Of a DNA stretch of 64,000 nt, positions 54,013-61,828 are shown piece after piece. The DNA comes from an uncultured Bacteroidales bacterium. GTDB lineage: Bacteria; Bacteroidota; Bacteroidia; Bacteroidales; UBA932. The stretch lies in contig CASEBV010000015.1 in assembly GCA_949286415.1 (NCBI GenBank), positions 1-64,000 of the forward strand, in the 5' to 3' direction. Positions within the stretch are counted from its first letter, which is position 1. Each line of letters begins with the position of its first letter. The notes beneath the pieces were generated by a model. It made no database searches, was not told where the DNA came from, and saw only the letters and a list, made by a program, of their open reading frames with translations. The translations under genes were made by a program, and so were the position numbers.

Positions 54013-54792
54013 TCATTTGTCACTCAACACATCCTTGATGTCCCCGATCGGATATTTCTTGAACATGTTCTCGACCATCCACTTGTTGGCGTCGACCGGT
54101 GACATTTTCCATCCGGAGTTGCAGGTCGATACAACTTCAACAAATGACAGCCCTATTCCTTTCTGGCTGTATTCGAAGGCCTTGCGGATTGCGCTCTTGG
54201 CCTTTCTCGCTGCGGCAGCAGTGTGTACGGACTGCCTTGTGATATATGCCGTGCCGTCAAGGTGGGCAATCATGTCCGCAATCACGAGAGGGAATCCGTT
54301 GAGCTTGGCATCCCTGCCGTATGGAGTCGTGGAAGTCTTCATGCCCAGAAGCGTCGTCGGGGCCATCTGGCCTCCGGTCATTCCGTATATGCCGTTGTTG
54401 ATGAAGATCACAACTATATTCTCTCCTCTGCCGCAGGCATGGATGATTTCTGCGGTACCTATGGAAGCAAGGTCGCCGTCACCCTGGTAGGTGAAGACAT
54501 ATTTGTCCGGACACAGCCTTTTGGTGGCAGTCGCAAGTGCCGGTGCCCTGCCGTGGGCGGCTTCCTGCCAGTCTATGTCAATATAATTGTAGGCGAATAC
54601 CGAACACCCCACAGGACATATTCCGACTGTCCTGTCCTGGATGCCCATCTCGTCGATCACCTCTGCCACGAGTTTGTGCACCGTACCGTGAGAACACCCC
54701 GGGCAATAATGCATCACATTGTCAGTGAGCAGCGCCGGCTTTCTGTATATGATGTTTTCCGGCCTTTTGATTTCTTCTATGCTGATACTCAT
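54013..54792 (-). CDS. 2-oxoacid:ferredoxin oxidoreductase, beta (TPP) subunit
   Basis: 259 residues. Thiamine diphosphate subunit: HYCPGCSHGTVHKL with cluster cysteines, AHGRAPALATATKR, YQGDGDLASIGTAEI (the GDG-N TPP motif) and FINNGIYGMTGGQMAPTT. Follows alpha by 26 bases. With alpha and gamma it oxidises a 2-oxoacid to acyl-CoA. Confidence 0.94.
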   Translation of the reverse strand: MSISIEEIKRPENIIYRKPALLTDNVMHYCPGCSHGTVHKLVAEVIDEMGIQDRTVGICPVGCSVFAYNYIDIDWQEAAHGRAPALATATKRLCPDKYVFTYQGDGDLASIGTAEIIHACGRGENIVVIFINNGIYGMTGGQMAPTTLLGMKTSTTPYGRDAKLNGFPLVIADMIAHLDGTAYITRQSVHTAAAARKAKSAIRKAFEYSQKGIGLSFVEVVSTCNSGWKMSPVDANKWMVENMFKKYPIGDIKDVLSDK

Positions 54793-54818
54793 TTTGTGCT
54801 CTTTCTTTTGCCTGAAAC

Positions 54819-55901
54819 TTATGCCAGGCCGTTGAACTTCTTGAATTCTCCGACAATTTCTTCAGGAGTGTAGATGTTGCCTCCCTGTCTTCCGTAGAAA
54901 CCTACCGGGCATGTGCCTCCTACGGCGAGTCTGACATCGTGCACCATCTGACCGAGGTTGAGCTCAATGCTCATCATGCTCCTGCACTGCTTGGCGAGTC
55001 GTGCGATTTCCCCGAACGGGAACGGCCAGAGGGTGATCGGCCTGAGCAGACCTGCCCTGATGCCTTCGGCGCGCAGCTCGTCCACCACGGCCTCGCAGAT
55101 TCTGGAAGAACATCCGAATGCCACGAACACATATTCGGCGTCCTCTGTCATGTATTCGCTGAACTTGACTTCGCTTTCTTCTATGACCTCGTATTTGTTC
55201 TTGAGCTTCCTGTTGAATTTTTCCTGGATGTCCGCATCGAGGGAGAGGGAAGTGATGATGTTCCTTTCCCTTGTCGAAGGCTTTCCTGTAGTTGCCCACG
55301 GTGCTGCCTTGAGGATTTCCTCCGCCGTGCGGCGAGGTTTCATTTCATGCATCTCCACCTTTTCCATCATCTGTCCTATGATGCCGTCGGCGAGGATGAC
55401 CACAGGGTTGCGGTATTTGAACGCAAGCTCGAATCCCCAGTCCACGAAATCATACATGTCCTGTGCGGATGCCGGGGCAAGCACGATGTTGTGATAGTCT
55501 CCGTGTCCGCCTCCCTTGACAATCTGGTTGTAGTCGCTCTGGCTCGGCTGTATGGTGCCGAGTCCCGGGCCTCCGCGCATCACGTCAACCACCACGCATG
55601 GCAGTTCCGCTCCGGCTATGTAGCTGATGCCTTCGCACATGAGGCTGATTCCCGGACTGCTGGAAGAAGTCATCACTTTTTTCCCGCAGCTGGCTCCTCC
55701 GTAAATCATGTTGATGGAAGATGTCTCGCTCTCGGCCTGAAGCACGACCATTCCAGTCGTCTCCCAAGGCTTTTCCTTCATCAGCGTTTCCATCACTTCG
55801 GACTGTGGGGTAATCGGATATCCGAAATATCCGTCGACTCCGTTGCGTATTGCCGATATGGCAATCGCCTCATTTCCTTTCATCAGAATCTTTTCTGCCA
55901 T
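54819..55901 (-). CDS. 2-oxoacid:ferredoxin oxidoreductase, alpha subunit (VorB type)
   Basis: 360 residues: GNEAIAISAIRNGVDGYFGYPITPQSEVME, QAESETSSINMIYGGASCG, TSSSSPGISLM, VVDVMRGGPGLGTIQPSQSDY, and the C-terminal transketolase-like domain (VFVAFGCSSRICEAVVDEL). It is closest, by memory of annotated genomes, to the branched-chain 2-oxoacid (VorB) group, but 2-oxoglutarate cannot be excluded. Follows the ferredoxin gene by 4 bases. Confidence 0.92.
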   Translation of the reverse strand: MAEKILMKGNEAIAISAIRNGVDGYFGYPITPQSEVMETLMKEKPWETTGMVVLQAESETSSINMIYGGASCGKKVMTSSSSPGISLMCEGISYIAGAELPCVVVDVMRGGPGLGTIQPSQSDYNQIVKGGGHGDYHNIVLAPASAQDMYDFVDWGFELAFKYRNPVVILADGIIGQMMEKVEMHEMKPRRTAEEILKAAPWATTGKPSTRERNIITSLSLDADIQEKFNRKLKNKYEVIEESEVKFSEYMTEDAEYVFVAFGCSSRICEAVVDELRAEGIRAGLLRPITLWPFPFGEIARLAKQCRSMMSIELNLGQMVHDVRLAVGGTCPVGFYGRQGGNIYTPEEIVGEFKKFNGLA

Positions 55902-55905
55902 ATCA

Positions 55906-56124
55906 TCAGATTTTAATACGGTAAACTGTAATCACCGAGTCCGGACATACGACTGCGCAGTTTGAGCAGCCGATGCATCCGTCTCCTGTCATTTCGGCGT
56001 AATGATAGCCTTTGCTGTTGACCTTGTCCGAAAGCTTTATGCTCTGTGTCGGACAATTCGCGATACACACGGAGCAGCCCTTGCATCTCTGTGTGTCGAC
56101 TTCTATTGCTCCTTTGAATGCCAT
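55906..56124 (-). CDS. 2-oxoacid:ferredoxin oxidoreductase, 4Fe-4S (delta) subunit
   Basis: 72 residues with two 4Fe-4S motifs, CKGCSVCIANCP and CIGCSNCAVVCP, taking electrons from the TPP site to soluble ferredoxin. First gene of the four-gene operon, promoter at 56174-56181. Confidence 0.93.
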   Translation of the reverse strand: MAFKGAIEVDTQRCKGCSVCIANCPTQSIKLSDKVNSKGYHYAEMTGDGCIGCSNCAVVCPDSVITVYRIKI

Positions 56125-56173
56125 CTGTCAAAAAGTTTTTTATCCTGGTTCATTCAGTTTTTATAAACGGCTT

Positions 56174-56181
56174 CAAATTTA
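56174..56181 (-). promoter_or_regulatory. Promoter of the 2-oxoacid oxidoreductase operon
   Basis: TAAATTTG on the minus strand, about 50 bases before the ferredoxin ATG. Confidence 0.55.
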
Positions 56182-56202
56182 ATGAAATTTTTCAAAAAAA
56201 TG

Positions 56203-56236
56203 ACCGGCACGGAAAATATCCGTGACCGGCCATTCT
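56203..56236 (-). terminator. Terminator after the aquaporin remnant
   Basis: Stem GACCGG-ACGGA with TCCGT-CCGGC (small bulges), followed on the minus strand by TTTTTTT. Confidence 0.65.
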
Positions 56237-56249
56237 CTTGTCCATTGTT

Positions 56250-56680
56250 TCAGTTCCTTTCGGATCCGATACACTTCCATGCGAGAGCTGCTGCAGCTCC
56301 ACCGGCAAGCGGCGCGACAATGAACAGCCACAGCTGGGACAGGACTCTGCCTCCTTCGAAAATTGCAGCCCCTATGCTTCTTGCCGGGTTGACTGAAGTG
56401 CCGGTGATAGGGATGCAGACAATGTGGATGAGCACAAGGGTCAGCCCGATGGCGAGCCCGGCGAAATTGCCTGCTCCTTTCTTGCTGTCAGTCGTGCCGA
56501 GCACTACCAGCACAAAGATGAATGTATAGGCCATAGCCACTACAGAAAGACCGAATGCCAATGCGACACCGATTGTGCCGACTCCTGCGCTGACAGCACC
56601 TGCCGCATTGCCGGCAAACACTGCACTTCCGCAGCCAATGAGAACCAGGACCCGAAATATTTCCGCAATACATCTGCGTT
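56250..56680 (-). pseudogene. aqpZ: Aquaporin Z remnant with internal deletion
   Basis: The frame reads like AqpZ at both ends but lacks the middle. The N-terminal part is [20 protein letters not shown] and [16 protein letters not shown]; it then jumps directly to [20 protein letters not shown] and [20 protein letters not shown] (second NPA-type loop). About 90 residues, including the first NPA loop and two membrane helices, are missing without loss of frame. There is also a small loss near the start (IFGTF-like sequence shortened to IFR) and no start codon at the expected place. Such a protein could not form a water pore, so it is a decayed gene. Confidence 0.82.
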
Positions 56681-56725
56681 TTTGGGGATTTTTGTGATTT
56701 TGGTTTGACGATAAAGAAAAATCAC

Positions 56726-56733
56726 TATATTTG
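56726..56733 (+). promoter_or_regulatory. Promoter of tRNA-Gly
   Basis: TATATTTG with TTTG 18 bases upstream, 43 bases before the tRNA. Confidence 0.7.
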
Positions 56734-56775
56734 CAGTCCGGTTCCGGGGAATCCCGGCGCCGAAGAACATACAAT

Positions 56776-56848
56776 GCGGAAATAGCTCAGTTGGTAGAGC
56801 ATCAGCTTCCCAAGCTGAGGGTCGCGAGTTCGAATCTCGTTTTCCGCT
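56776..56848 (+). tRNA. tRNA-Gly (anticodon CCC)
   Basis: Acceptor GCGGAAA with TTTCCGC plus discriminator T, D arm AGCTCAGTTGGTAGAGC, anticodon stem with loop TTCCCAA (CCC), and T arm GAGTTCGAATCTC. The 3' CCA is not encoded. An imperfect copy of the 3' end lies 183 bases downstream. Confidence 0.96.
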
Positions 56849-57033
56849 CAAGCAGACCGCTGTAGCCGCAGGCTATGGCGGTCTTTCATTTCAAGACAGA
56901 AAGCTCGCTTTCAATGGCTTGAAATGAAAGACCGACAAGGGCGTCAGCCCGACAGCGGTCCGCTTGAAAGTGCCTCCTCGGCGAGGGGATTCGAGAAAAG
57001 GAAGCGAAGCGAGCTAATCTCGTTTTCCACTCA
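56833..57033 (+). repeat. Imperfect direct repeat of the tRNA-Gly 3' end (attachment-site-like)
   Basis: AATCTCGTTTTCCGCTCA (56833-56850, inside and just past the tRNA) and AATCTCGTTTTCCACTCA (57016-57033) match in 17 of 18 bases. Such duplications arise when a tyrosine-integrase element inserts in a tRNA. No integrase is present, so this would be a scar. 57034-57325 shows no gene. Confidence 0.6.
56850..56965 (+). repeat. Nested inverted repeats after tRNA-Gly
   Basis: Three nested palindromes: hairpin GACCGC-TAGCC / GGCTA-GCGGTC (56855-56883, likely the tRNA terminator, followed by TTTC); a perfect 17-base pair of arms at 56879-56895 and 56918-56934; and outer arms at 56850-56863 and 56952-56965 matching in 13 of 14 bases. 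No open frame lies in this stretch. Confidence 0.7.
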
Positions 57034-57325
57034 TTCATTATCAAGTAGTTACAGAAATGTGACTGCTTTTTTGTTGCTCTGGTTTACACCCCATTAAAGG
57101 GGCTTCAAGGCACTTTGTGTAAGCAGATGTGTAAGCAATTTTAGGTCACCTGGACATTTTATAATCTATATGACAGTCGCTGCAGAAGATTGTCAGCCAA
57201 ACTAAAACAGTTTTGTATATACGGAGGGGGCTATATGTCCTCTCTTATCGTATAGTTGAGATTGGCTTCCGGAAAAATTTGGAATGGATTTGGCAGGCAC
57301 TTTATCCGGTTACAGATAAAAAGAT

Positions 57326-57333
57326 TATATTTG
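57326..57333 (+). promoter_or_regulatory. Promoter of the toxin-antitoxin pair
   Basis: TATATTTG followed by CAAAG, 28 bases before the antitoxin ATG. Confidence 0.65.
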
Positions 57334-57360
57334 CAAAGAAGCCACTAAATATTTACGGTT

Positions 57361-57600
57361 ATGACACAGATGATATTGAACATAGAAAATCCCGATATTA
57401 TTCCAAGTCTGCGAAAAGTGTTGGGACAGTTGAAAGGGGTTTCCGTAGCCAAGACGAGCCGGACGAAAACAGCCAAGTCGGAGAAAGAGGAAATCCTGCA
57501 GGACATAAGAGAAGCCTATACAGAAGTTCTTGAAGCGCAGAAAACAGGAAAGGAATTACCCCGTCTTGAAGATTTGTTAAAGGAATACGAGGTTGAATAA
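57361..57600 (+). CDS. Type II antitoxin (RelE-partner)
   Basis: 79 residues. MTQMILNIENPDIIPSLRKVL is a short beta strand and helix; SEKEEILQDIREAYTEVLEAQ is an amphipathic helix; PRLEDLLKEYEVE at the end is the kind of acidic tail that wraps RelE toxins. It overlaps the toxin gene by one base (TAATG at 57598-57602). Likely neutralises the toxin and represses the operon. Confidence 0.82.
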   Translation: MTQMILNIENPDIIPSLRKVLGQLKGVSVAKTSRTKTAKSEKEEILQDIREAYTEVLEAQKTGKELPRLEDLLKEYEVE

Positions 57601-57935
57601 TGGTAGATGTTTTATATTCAGCCGTATTCGTAAAGAACATGAAGCGGCTTGCAAAGAAATACAAGTCTTTTCTGTCTGACCTTGCCCAATTCCGTAAAGA
57701 CCTTATCGAAAATCCCGCAATGGGAACAGACCTCGGTAATGGAGTACGGAAAATCAGAATGGCAGTCAAGAGTAAAGGTAAAGGCAAGAGTGGCGGAGTA
57801 AGGGTCATTACATTTAATGTGATTATCAATGAAACAGGTACAAAAATCACACTCCTTACAGTGTATGACAAGTCGGAACAGGAAACCATATCTGACAAAG
57901 AAATAAGAATTCAGCTTCGCAGCATAGAGAAGTGA
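57600..57935 (+). CDS. RelE/ParE-family toxin
   Basis: 111 residues. VLYSAVFVKNMKRLAKKYKSFLSDLAQFRKDL, GVRKIRMAVKSKGKGKSGGVRVITF and LLTVYDKSEQETISDKEI are typical of RelE/YafQ-type mRNA interferases that cut mRNA on the ribosome. Basic residues expected for RNA binding (Lys- and Arg-rich middle) are present. Second gene of the pair, followed by a terminator at 57946-57985. Confidence 0.88.
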   Translation: MVDVLYSAVFVKNMKRLAKKYKSFLSDLAQFRKDLIENPAMGTDLGNGVRKIRMAVKSKGKGKSGGVRVITFNVIINETGTKITLLTVYDKSEQETISDKEIRIQLRSIEK

Positions 57936-57945
57936 TAGAGAAAGC

Positions 57946-57985
57946 AATCTCCCGATTCGGTTTATGACTGTTTCGGGGGATTTTT
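57946..57985 (+). terminator. Terminator after the toxin-antitoxin pair
   Basis: Arms AATCTCCCGA (57946-57955) and TCGGGGGATT (57973-57982) with one G-U pair, followed by TTTT. Confidence 0.75.
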
Positions 57986-58124
57986 GTATATAGGAGATTC
58001 TGTTTTCTTGATATACCTATGTTAAATTATCCAGAAAAGTTGAAAACAGAGTTGGAGATAACACCTAATAACGGGACAACGAAAAAAGGATGTTGGGAAA
58101 GATAAAAGGATTACCTTTGCATTC

Positions 58125-58508
58125 ATGGAAACGCAAGGCTTGATGAAGATCATCTTTCCGACGATAGTTGCGGAAAATTTTGAGATAGTAAAGACGAAGA
58201 AATCGGAAAAAGAAGAGACACTTGATTTGTATCTTGATGAGGTCAAGGGCATACCGGAAGAATTACGGGATAAGCAGGTGGTCTCGTATAGCTTCACGGA
58301 TTATGTCACGATACAGGATTTCTCCATACGGGGATATGTCACACGGCTTCACATAAGGAAACGGAAATGGCAGGAAAAGGGGACAGGGAAGATATATGTG
58401 AAGTCGTATGACCTGACGGGCGAAGGGACGCAACACACGAAGGAGTTTGCGTCTTTTTTAAAAGAGGCGTGTCGAGTCCACGGTATTAAGCCTGAAGACT
58501 ATCGGTGA
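58125..58508 (+). CDS. ISL3/ISAon1-type transposase, N-terminal reading frame
   Basis: 127 residues (METQGLMKIIFPTIVAENFEIVKTKK), matching the separate N-terminal region of ISAon1-type transposases of Bacteroidota: DLYLDEVKGIPEELRDKQVVSYSFTDYVTIQDFSIRGY and HIRKRKWQEKG. The likely promoter TACCTTTG at 58112-58119 is so close that the internal ATG at 58143 (MKIIFPTIVAENF) may be the true start. The second frame starts inside it, so the active enzyme is probably a frameshift fusion. Confidence 0.78.
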   Translation: METQGLMKIIFPTIVAENFEIVKTKKSEKEETLDLYLDEVKGIPEELRDKQVVSYSFTDYVTIQDFSIRGYVTRLHIRKRKWQEKGTGKIYVKSYDLTGEGTQHTKEFASFLKEACRVHGIKPEDYR

Positions 58509-59487
58509 ACTGTACGGAGTAGACGGTGAACTGTTCTCGAAACAGTACAAGTACCATCTGAGCGGCTATACGGAGTGGGAATACAGGGACACATGTCAGG
58601 ACAGTATAGTTTTCCCTGAGAATATAGGCTCCAGGCTAAGCATAGACGAGACCTGCCTGTCTCAGGACGAGGTATACACGATAGTCACGAACAAGGATGC
58701 GAAAGGGAGGAAAGGGACACTTGTGGCGATGATCCGCGGGACTGACACATGGAGTGTCACGCATGCCCTGAGGAAGATTCAGGCAGGGAAGCGGAGTGAA
58801 GTAAAGGAGATTACGCTTGACCTGTCCCCTGCGATGCGCAGGATAGTCAGGATGTCGTTTCCCGGAGCAGTGCTCGTCAATGACCGTTTCCATGTCCAGA
58901 AGCTGTTTTCCGAGGCGATGGACGACCTCCGGATAAGGCACCGGTGGGAGGCGATGGAGGCGGAGAATGCGAAGATAAGGGAGCACCGCAAGAACAGGAC
59001 GAAGTATGTGCCGTACGAATTTGAGAGCGGTGACACCCGTCGCCAGCTGCTGTTCCGGTCACGCAGGCTGCTGCTAATCCATCAGAGCAAATGGACAGAT
59101 TGCCAGAAGGCGAGAGCCTCTATCCTGTTCAGGCTCTACCCGGACATCAAGGAGGCATACGACAGGTATCTTGAACTCGTGTCAATCTACAATACCAGGA
59201 TTGCCCCGGACTTGCCGCCGGACAAAAAAGAATACGAGCGGGCTCTCATCCTGACGAAACTGGCCCGATGGTATGACCGGATTGACAAAATGAAGTCGAA
59301 GTGCTTCCACATCGTCCTTGATACATTCAAGGAGAACTATATTACGATAATGAACTACTTTGACAACCGTTCCACCAACGCATCTGCCGAATCATTCAAT
59401 GCAAAGGTCAAGGCCTTCAGGAATCAGTTCCGTGGGGTGAGGGACATATCTTTCTTCATTTTCCGGCTGGCCAGAATTTTCGCATAA
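58465..59487 (+). CDS. ISL3/ISAon1-type transposase, DDE catalytic reading frame
   Basis: The frame is open from about 58465 (KRRVESTVLSLKTIGELYGVDG), overlapping the first frame by about 44 bases, and has no ATG; a GTG at 58723 is the first plausible start but would cut off the first catalytic residue. SRLSIDETCLS holds the first Asp, LSPAMRRIVRMSFPGAVLVNDRFHVQKL the second, and NASAESFNAKVKAFRN the Glu, all in order. The slippery-looking TTTTTTAAAAG lies just before the overlap. Expression by ribosomal frameshift is inferred. Ends at 59487; 59488-59679 shows no gene, and terminal inverted repeats could not be set with certainty. Confidence 0.8.
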   Translation, partial: RRVESTVLSLKTIGELYGVDGELFSKQYKYHLSGYTEWEYRDTCQDSIVFPENIGSRLSIDETCLSQDEVYTIVTNKDAKGRKGTLVAMIRGTDTWSVTHALRKIQAGKRSEVKEITLDLSPAMRRIVRMSFPGAVLVNDRFHVQKLFSEAMDDLRIRHRWEAMEAENAKIREHRKNRTKYVPYEFESGDTRRQLLFRSRRLLLIHQSKWTDCQKARASILFRLYPDIKEAYDRYLELVSIYNTRIAPDLPPDKKEYERALILTKLARWYDRIDKMKSKCFHIVLDTFKENYITIMNYFDNRSTNASAESFNAKVKAFRNQFRGVRDISFFIFRLARIFA

Positions 59488-59679
59488 TGTGGCGCCTTAT
59501 GCTTCATCTTCATTGAAAATGCAATTGGGGGGGGAAAAAAGTATGTGCTTCGTTGAACCGTATATTGGCGAGAAATCTCTGAAAGGATACCTTTCCTGTT
59601 TCTCGCCTTACACCTAAATCAACATGGATTTTCCGTTGACACCATTATACCCTTTTAGTGTACCTTAATAAAAATAAAA

Positions 59680-59707
59680 AGACTCCTAATCAGCTAATTA
59701 GGAGTCT
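59680..59707 (-). terminator. Terminator after tRNA-Glu
   Basis: Perfect 11-base arms AGACTCCTAAT and ATTAGGAGTCT, with a run of T on the minus strand side. Confidence 0.8.
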
Positions 59708-59714
59708 TTCTTTG

Positions 59715-59786
59715 TACTCGGCCGGAGAATCGAACTCCGATTGCAAGATTGAGAATCTTGAGTACTAACCGTTATACGAGCCGAGC
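59715..59786 (-). tRNA. tRNA-Glu (anticodon CTC)
   Basis: On the minus strand: acceptor GCTCGGC with GCCGAGT plus discriminator A, D arm with TCGTATAACGGTTAGTAC, anticodon stem CAAGA/TCTTG with loop TTCTCAA (CTC), and T arm CGGAGTTCGATTCTCCG. The 3' CCA is not encoded. Promoter TATCTTTG on the minus strand at 59806-59813. Confidence 0.93.
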
Positions 59787-59880
59787 GTTTTATTTTTTGG
59801 GACTGCAAAGATATGGCAAATCTTTTTTACTTCCAAATTTTTCTGATGCCAATTTTGCCAATTTCGCTCCAATTTCATGG

Positions 59881-60249
59881 CTATTTCAGGAAAACGAAGA
59901 AGACTGCCAGAATCAGGCAGAAGAATGCAGCAAAATGATTCCACTGCAGGGCCTCGTTCTTGAACATGAGTGTGACGATGACTGTGAATACCGTCAGGGA
60001 AATGACCTCCTGGATTACCTTGAGCTGCATGAGGTTGAAGGGGCCTCCGTTGTCAACGAAGCCTATTCTGTTGGCCGGCACCTGGGCGCAGTATTCGAAG
60101 AAGGCCACACCCCAGGAGAAAAGTATTACAAGGATGAGGGGCCAGCCGGAAGAAATCTTCATTTCCTGAAGCTTGAGGTGGCCGTACCATGCGAATGTCA
60201 TGAAAATATTGGATGTAATAAGGAGCAGTATTGTGCTCAATGCTTTCAT
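59881..60249 (-). CDS. DUF486 small membrane protein (DMT superfamily)
   Basis: 122 residues, four hydrophobic helices: ALSTILLLITSNIFMTFAWY, WPLILVILFSWGVAFFEYCAQ, VISLTVFTVIVTLMF and HFAAFFCLILAVFFVF, with PANRIGF and NGGPFNLMQLKVIQE between them as in the DUF486 family. Related by fold to small drug/metabolite transporters; the substrate is unknown. Three Met codons stand at the start and the third was used. Promoter TATTTTTG on the minus strand at 60281-60288. Confidence 0.87.
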   Translation of the reverse strand: MKALSTILLLITSNIFMTFAWYGHLKLQEMKISSGWPLILVILFSWGVAFFEYCAQVPANRIGFVDNGGPFNLMQLKVIQEVISLTVFTVIVTLMFKNEALQWNHFAAFFCLILAVFFVFLK

Positions 60250-60333
60250 CATCATGTCTGTCCGATTTTATTTGGGGCTGCAAAAATAGTATTTTTGAGA
60301 TTAAATCCTATTGACAAATTACAAAACACTTCA

Positions 60334-60341
60334 TATTTTTG
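60334..60341 (+). promoter_or_regulatory. Promoter of glmM
   Basis: TATTTTTG with TTG 20 bases upstream, 36 bases before the ATG. Confidence 0.65.
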
Positions 60342-60376
60342 CTTGATTTAAGAGACGCAATTTAATTTGTTGAAAT

Positions 60377-61828
60377 ATGACACTCATCAAATCCATTTCC
60401 GGCATACGCGGCACAATCGGCGGAGCTCCGGGAGATGCCCTGACGCCGGTAGACATCGTTAAATTCACTTATGCATATTGTGTAAAACTCAGGGAAAGGC
60501 TACAGAAGCCTCAAGGCGAACGATATAAGGTAGTAGTCGGAAAGGATGCCCGCATTTCCGGGGAAATGGTGGAGCAGATAGTCTGCGGAACGCTTCTGGC
60601 ATGCGGCGTGGATGTCATAAAGGCCGGTTTTGCCTCCACTCCGACTACTGAGATGGCGGTGATTTTTGAAAAGGCCGACGGCGGAATCATTCTGACTGCC
60701 TCACATAATCCGAAGCAATGGAATGCCCTCAAGCTTCTCAATGAGAAAGGGGAATTCCTCAATGCGGAGGAAGGCGCCGGAATACTCGCATGTGCCGAAG
60801 AAGATAATTTCGACTTTTCGGATGTGGATTCCATAGGTAGCATTGAAGAGAAGGACTTCACGGACATGCACATTGATGCGGTGCTCGCACTTGATGCCGT
60901 GGACGCAGATGCAATCCGCAAGGCTGGATTCAAGGTGGCCCTTGATGCCGTCAATTCAGTGGGCGGAATCATCATGCCCCGGCTTTTCAAGAGGCTCGGA
61001 GTCAAATGCGTTGAGGTGAACTGTAATCCGGACGGACAATTCGCCCACAATCCGGAGCCTCTGCCGGCCAATCTCACAGACTTGTGCCGTGCTGTCGTTG
61101 ACAATAAGGCTGATCTCGGCGTGTCGGTGGACCCTGATGTGGACAGGCTTGCCATGATCTGCGAAGACGGAAAGCCTTTCGGAGAAGAATATACCCTTGT
61201 CAGCGTGGCTGACTATCTCATGGCAAGGGCGGAATCCGAGGCTGAGGCATCCGGGAAGTCGGTTGAGGAAGTGATTGCCCCTTACAGGCTTACGACAGCG
61301 TCCAACCTGTCCTCTTCGAGGGCTCTGAGGGATGTCACTGAGGCTCACGGCGGAAAATATTACGCGGCAGCAGTCGGCGAGGTGAATGTCACCACAAAAA
61401 TGAAGGAATGCGGAGCACTCATCGGCGGCGAAGGCAACGGCGGGGTCATCTATCCGGCCCTTCACTATGGCCGGGACGCCATTGTCGGCACGGCGCTTTT
61501 CCTGACCAATCTTGCCCGCAGGAAATGCACTGTGTCCGGGCTGCTCGCAACTTATCCCAAGTACCACATTACCAAGAACAGGATTGATCTCTCGGACAAG
61601 GCTTTGATAGACAAGATTCTTGATGAGATGAAGAAAATCTATGCATCCGAAGACATCAATGACATCGACGGGGTGAAGATCTCGTTTGAGTCCCGCAAGG
61701 AGTGGGTGCACCTCAGGAAATCCAATACCGAGCCTATAATAAGGATTTATGCAGAGGCCGCCACTGAGGATGCGGCAGAAAAACTGGCTGCCGAAATCAA
61801 GGATATTGCTGAAAAAATAATCTCATAA
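60377..61828 (+). CDS. glmM: Phosphoglucosamine mutase GlmM
   Basis: 483 residues, alpha-D-phosphohexomutase fold. Converts glucosamine-6-phosphate to glucosamine-1-phosphate for UDP-GlcNAc, needed for peptidoglycan and LPS. Phosphoserine loop TASHNPKQWNALKLL (Ser near 109), metal loop DPDVDRLAMI near 251, sugar loop GEGNGGVIYP, and phosphate-binding RKSNTEPIIRIYAEA. The first line of the protein (SISGIRGTIGG) is typical of the Bacteroidota group. It overlaps the DUF1343 gene by one base. Confidence 0.93.
   Translation: MTLIKSISGIRGTIGGAPGDALTPVDIVKFTYAYCVKLRERLQKPQGERYKVVVGKDARISGEMVEQIVCGTLLACGVDVIKAGFASTPTTEMAVIFEKADGGIILTASHNPKQWNALKLLNEKGEFLNAEEGAGILACAEEDNFDFSDVDSIGSIEEKDFTDMHIDAVLALDAVDADAIRKAGFKVALDAVNSVGGIIMPRLFKRLGVKCVEVNCNPDGQFAHNPEPLPANLTDLCRAVVDNKADLGVSVDPDVDRLAMICEDGKPFGEEYTLVSVADYLMARAESEAEASGKSVEEVIAPYRLTTASNLSSSRALRDVTEAHGGKYYAAAVGEVNVTTKMKECGALIGGEGNGGVIYPALHYGRDAIVGTALFLTNLARRKCTVSGLLATYPKYHITKNRIDLSDKALIDKILDEMKKIYASEDINDIDGVKISFESRKEWVHLRKSNTEPIIRIYAEAATEDAAEKLAAEIKDIAEKIIS

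Noticed and set aside
54939..55916. 325-codon frame antisense to the VorB-type gene
   Set aside because: His/Phe-rich shadow frame without start context or homology.
57985..59570. Exact ends of the ISL3/ISAon1-type element
   Set aside because: No convincing inverted repeat pair was found by eye on either side of the two transposase frames, so element borders are not given.
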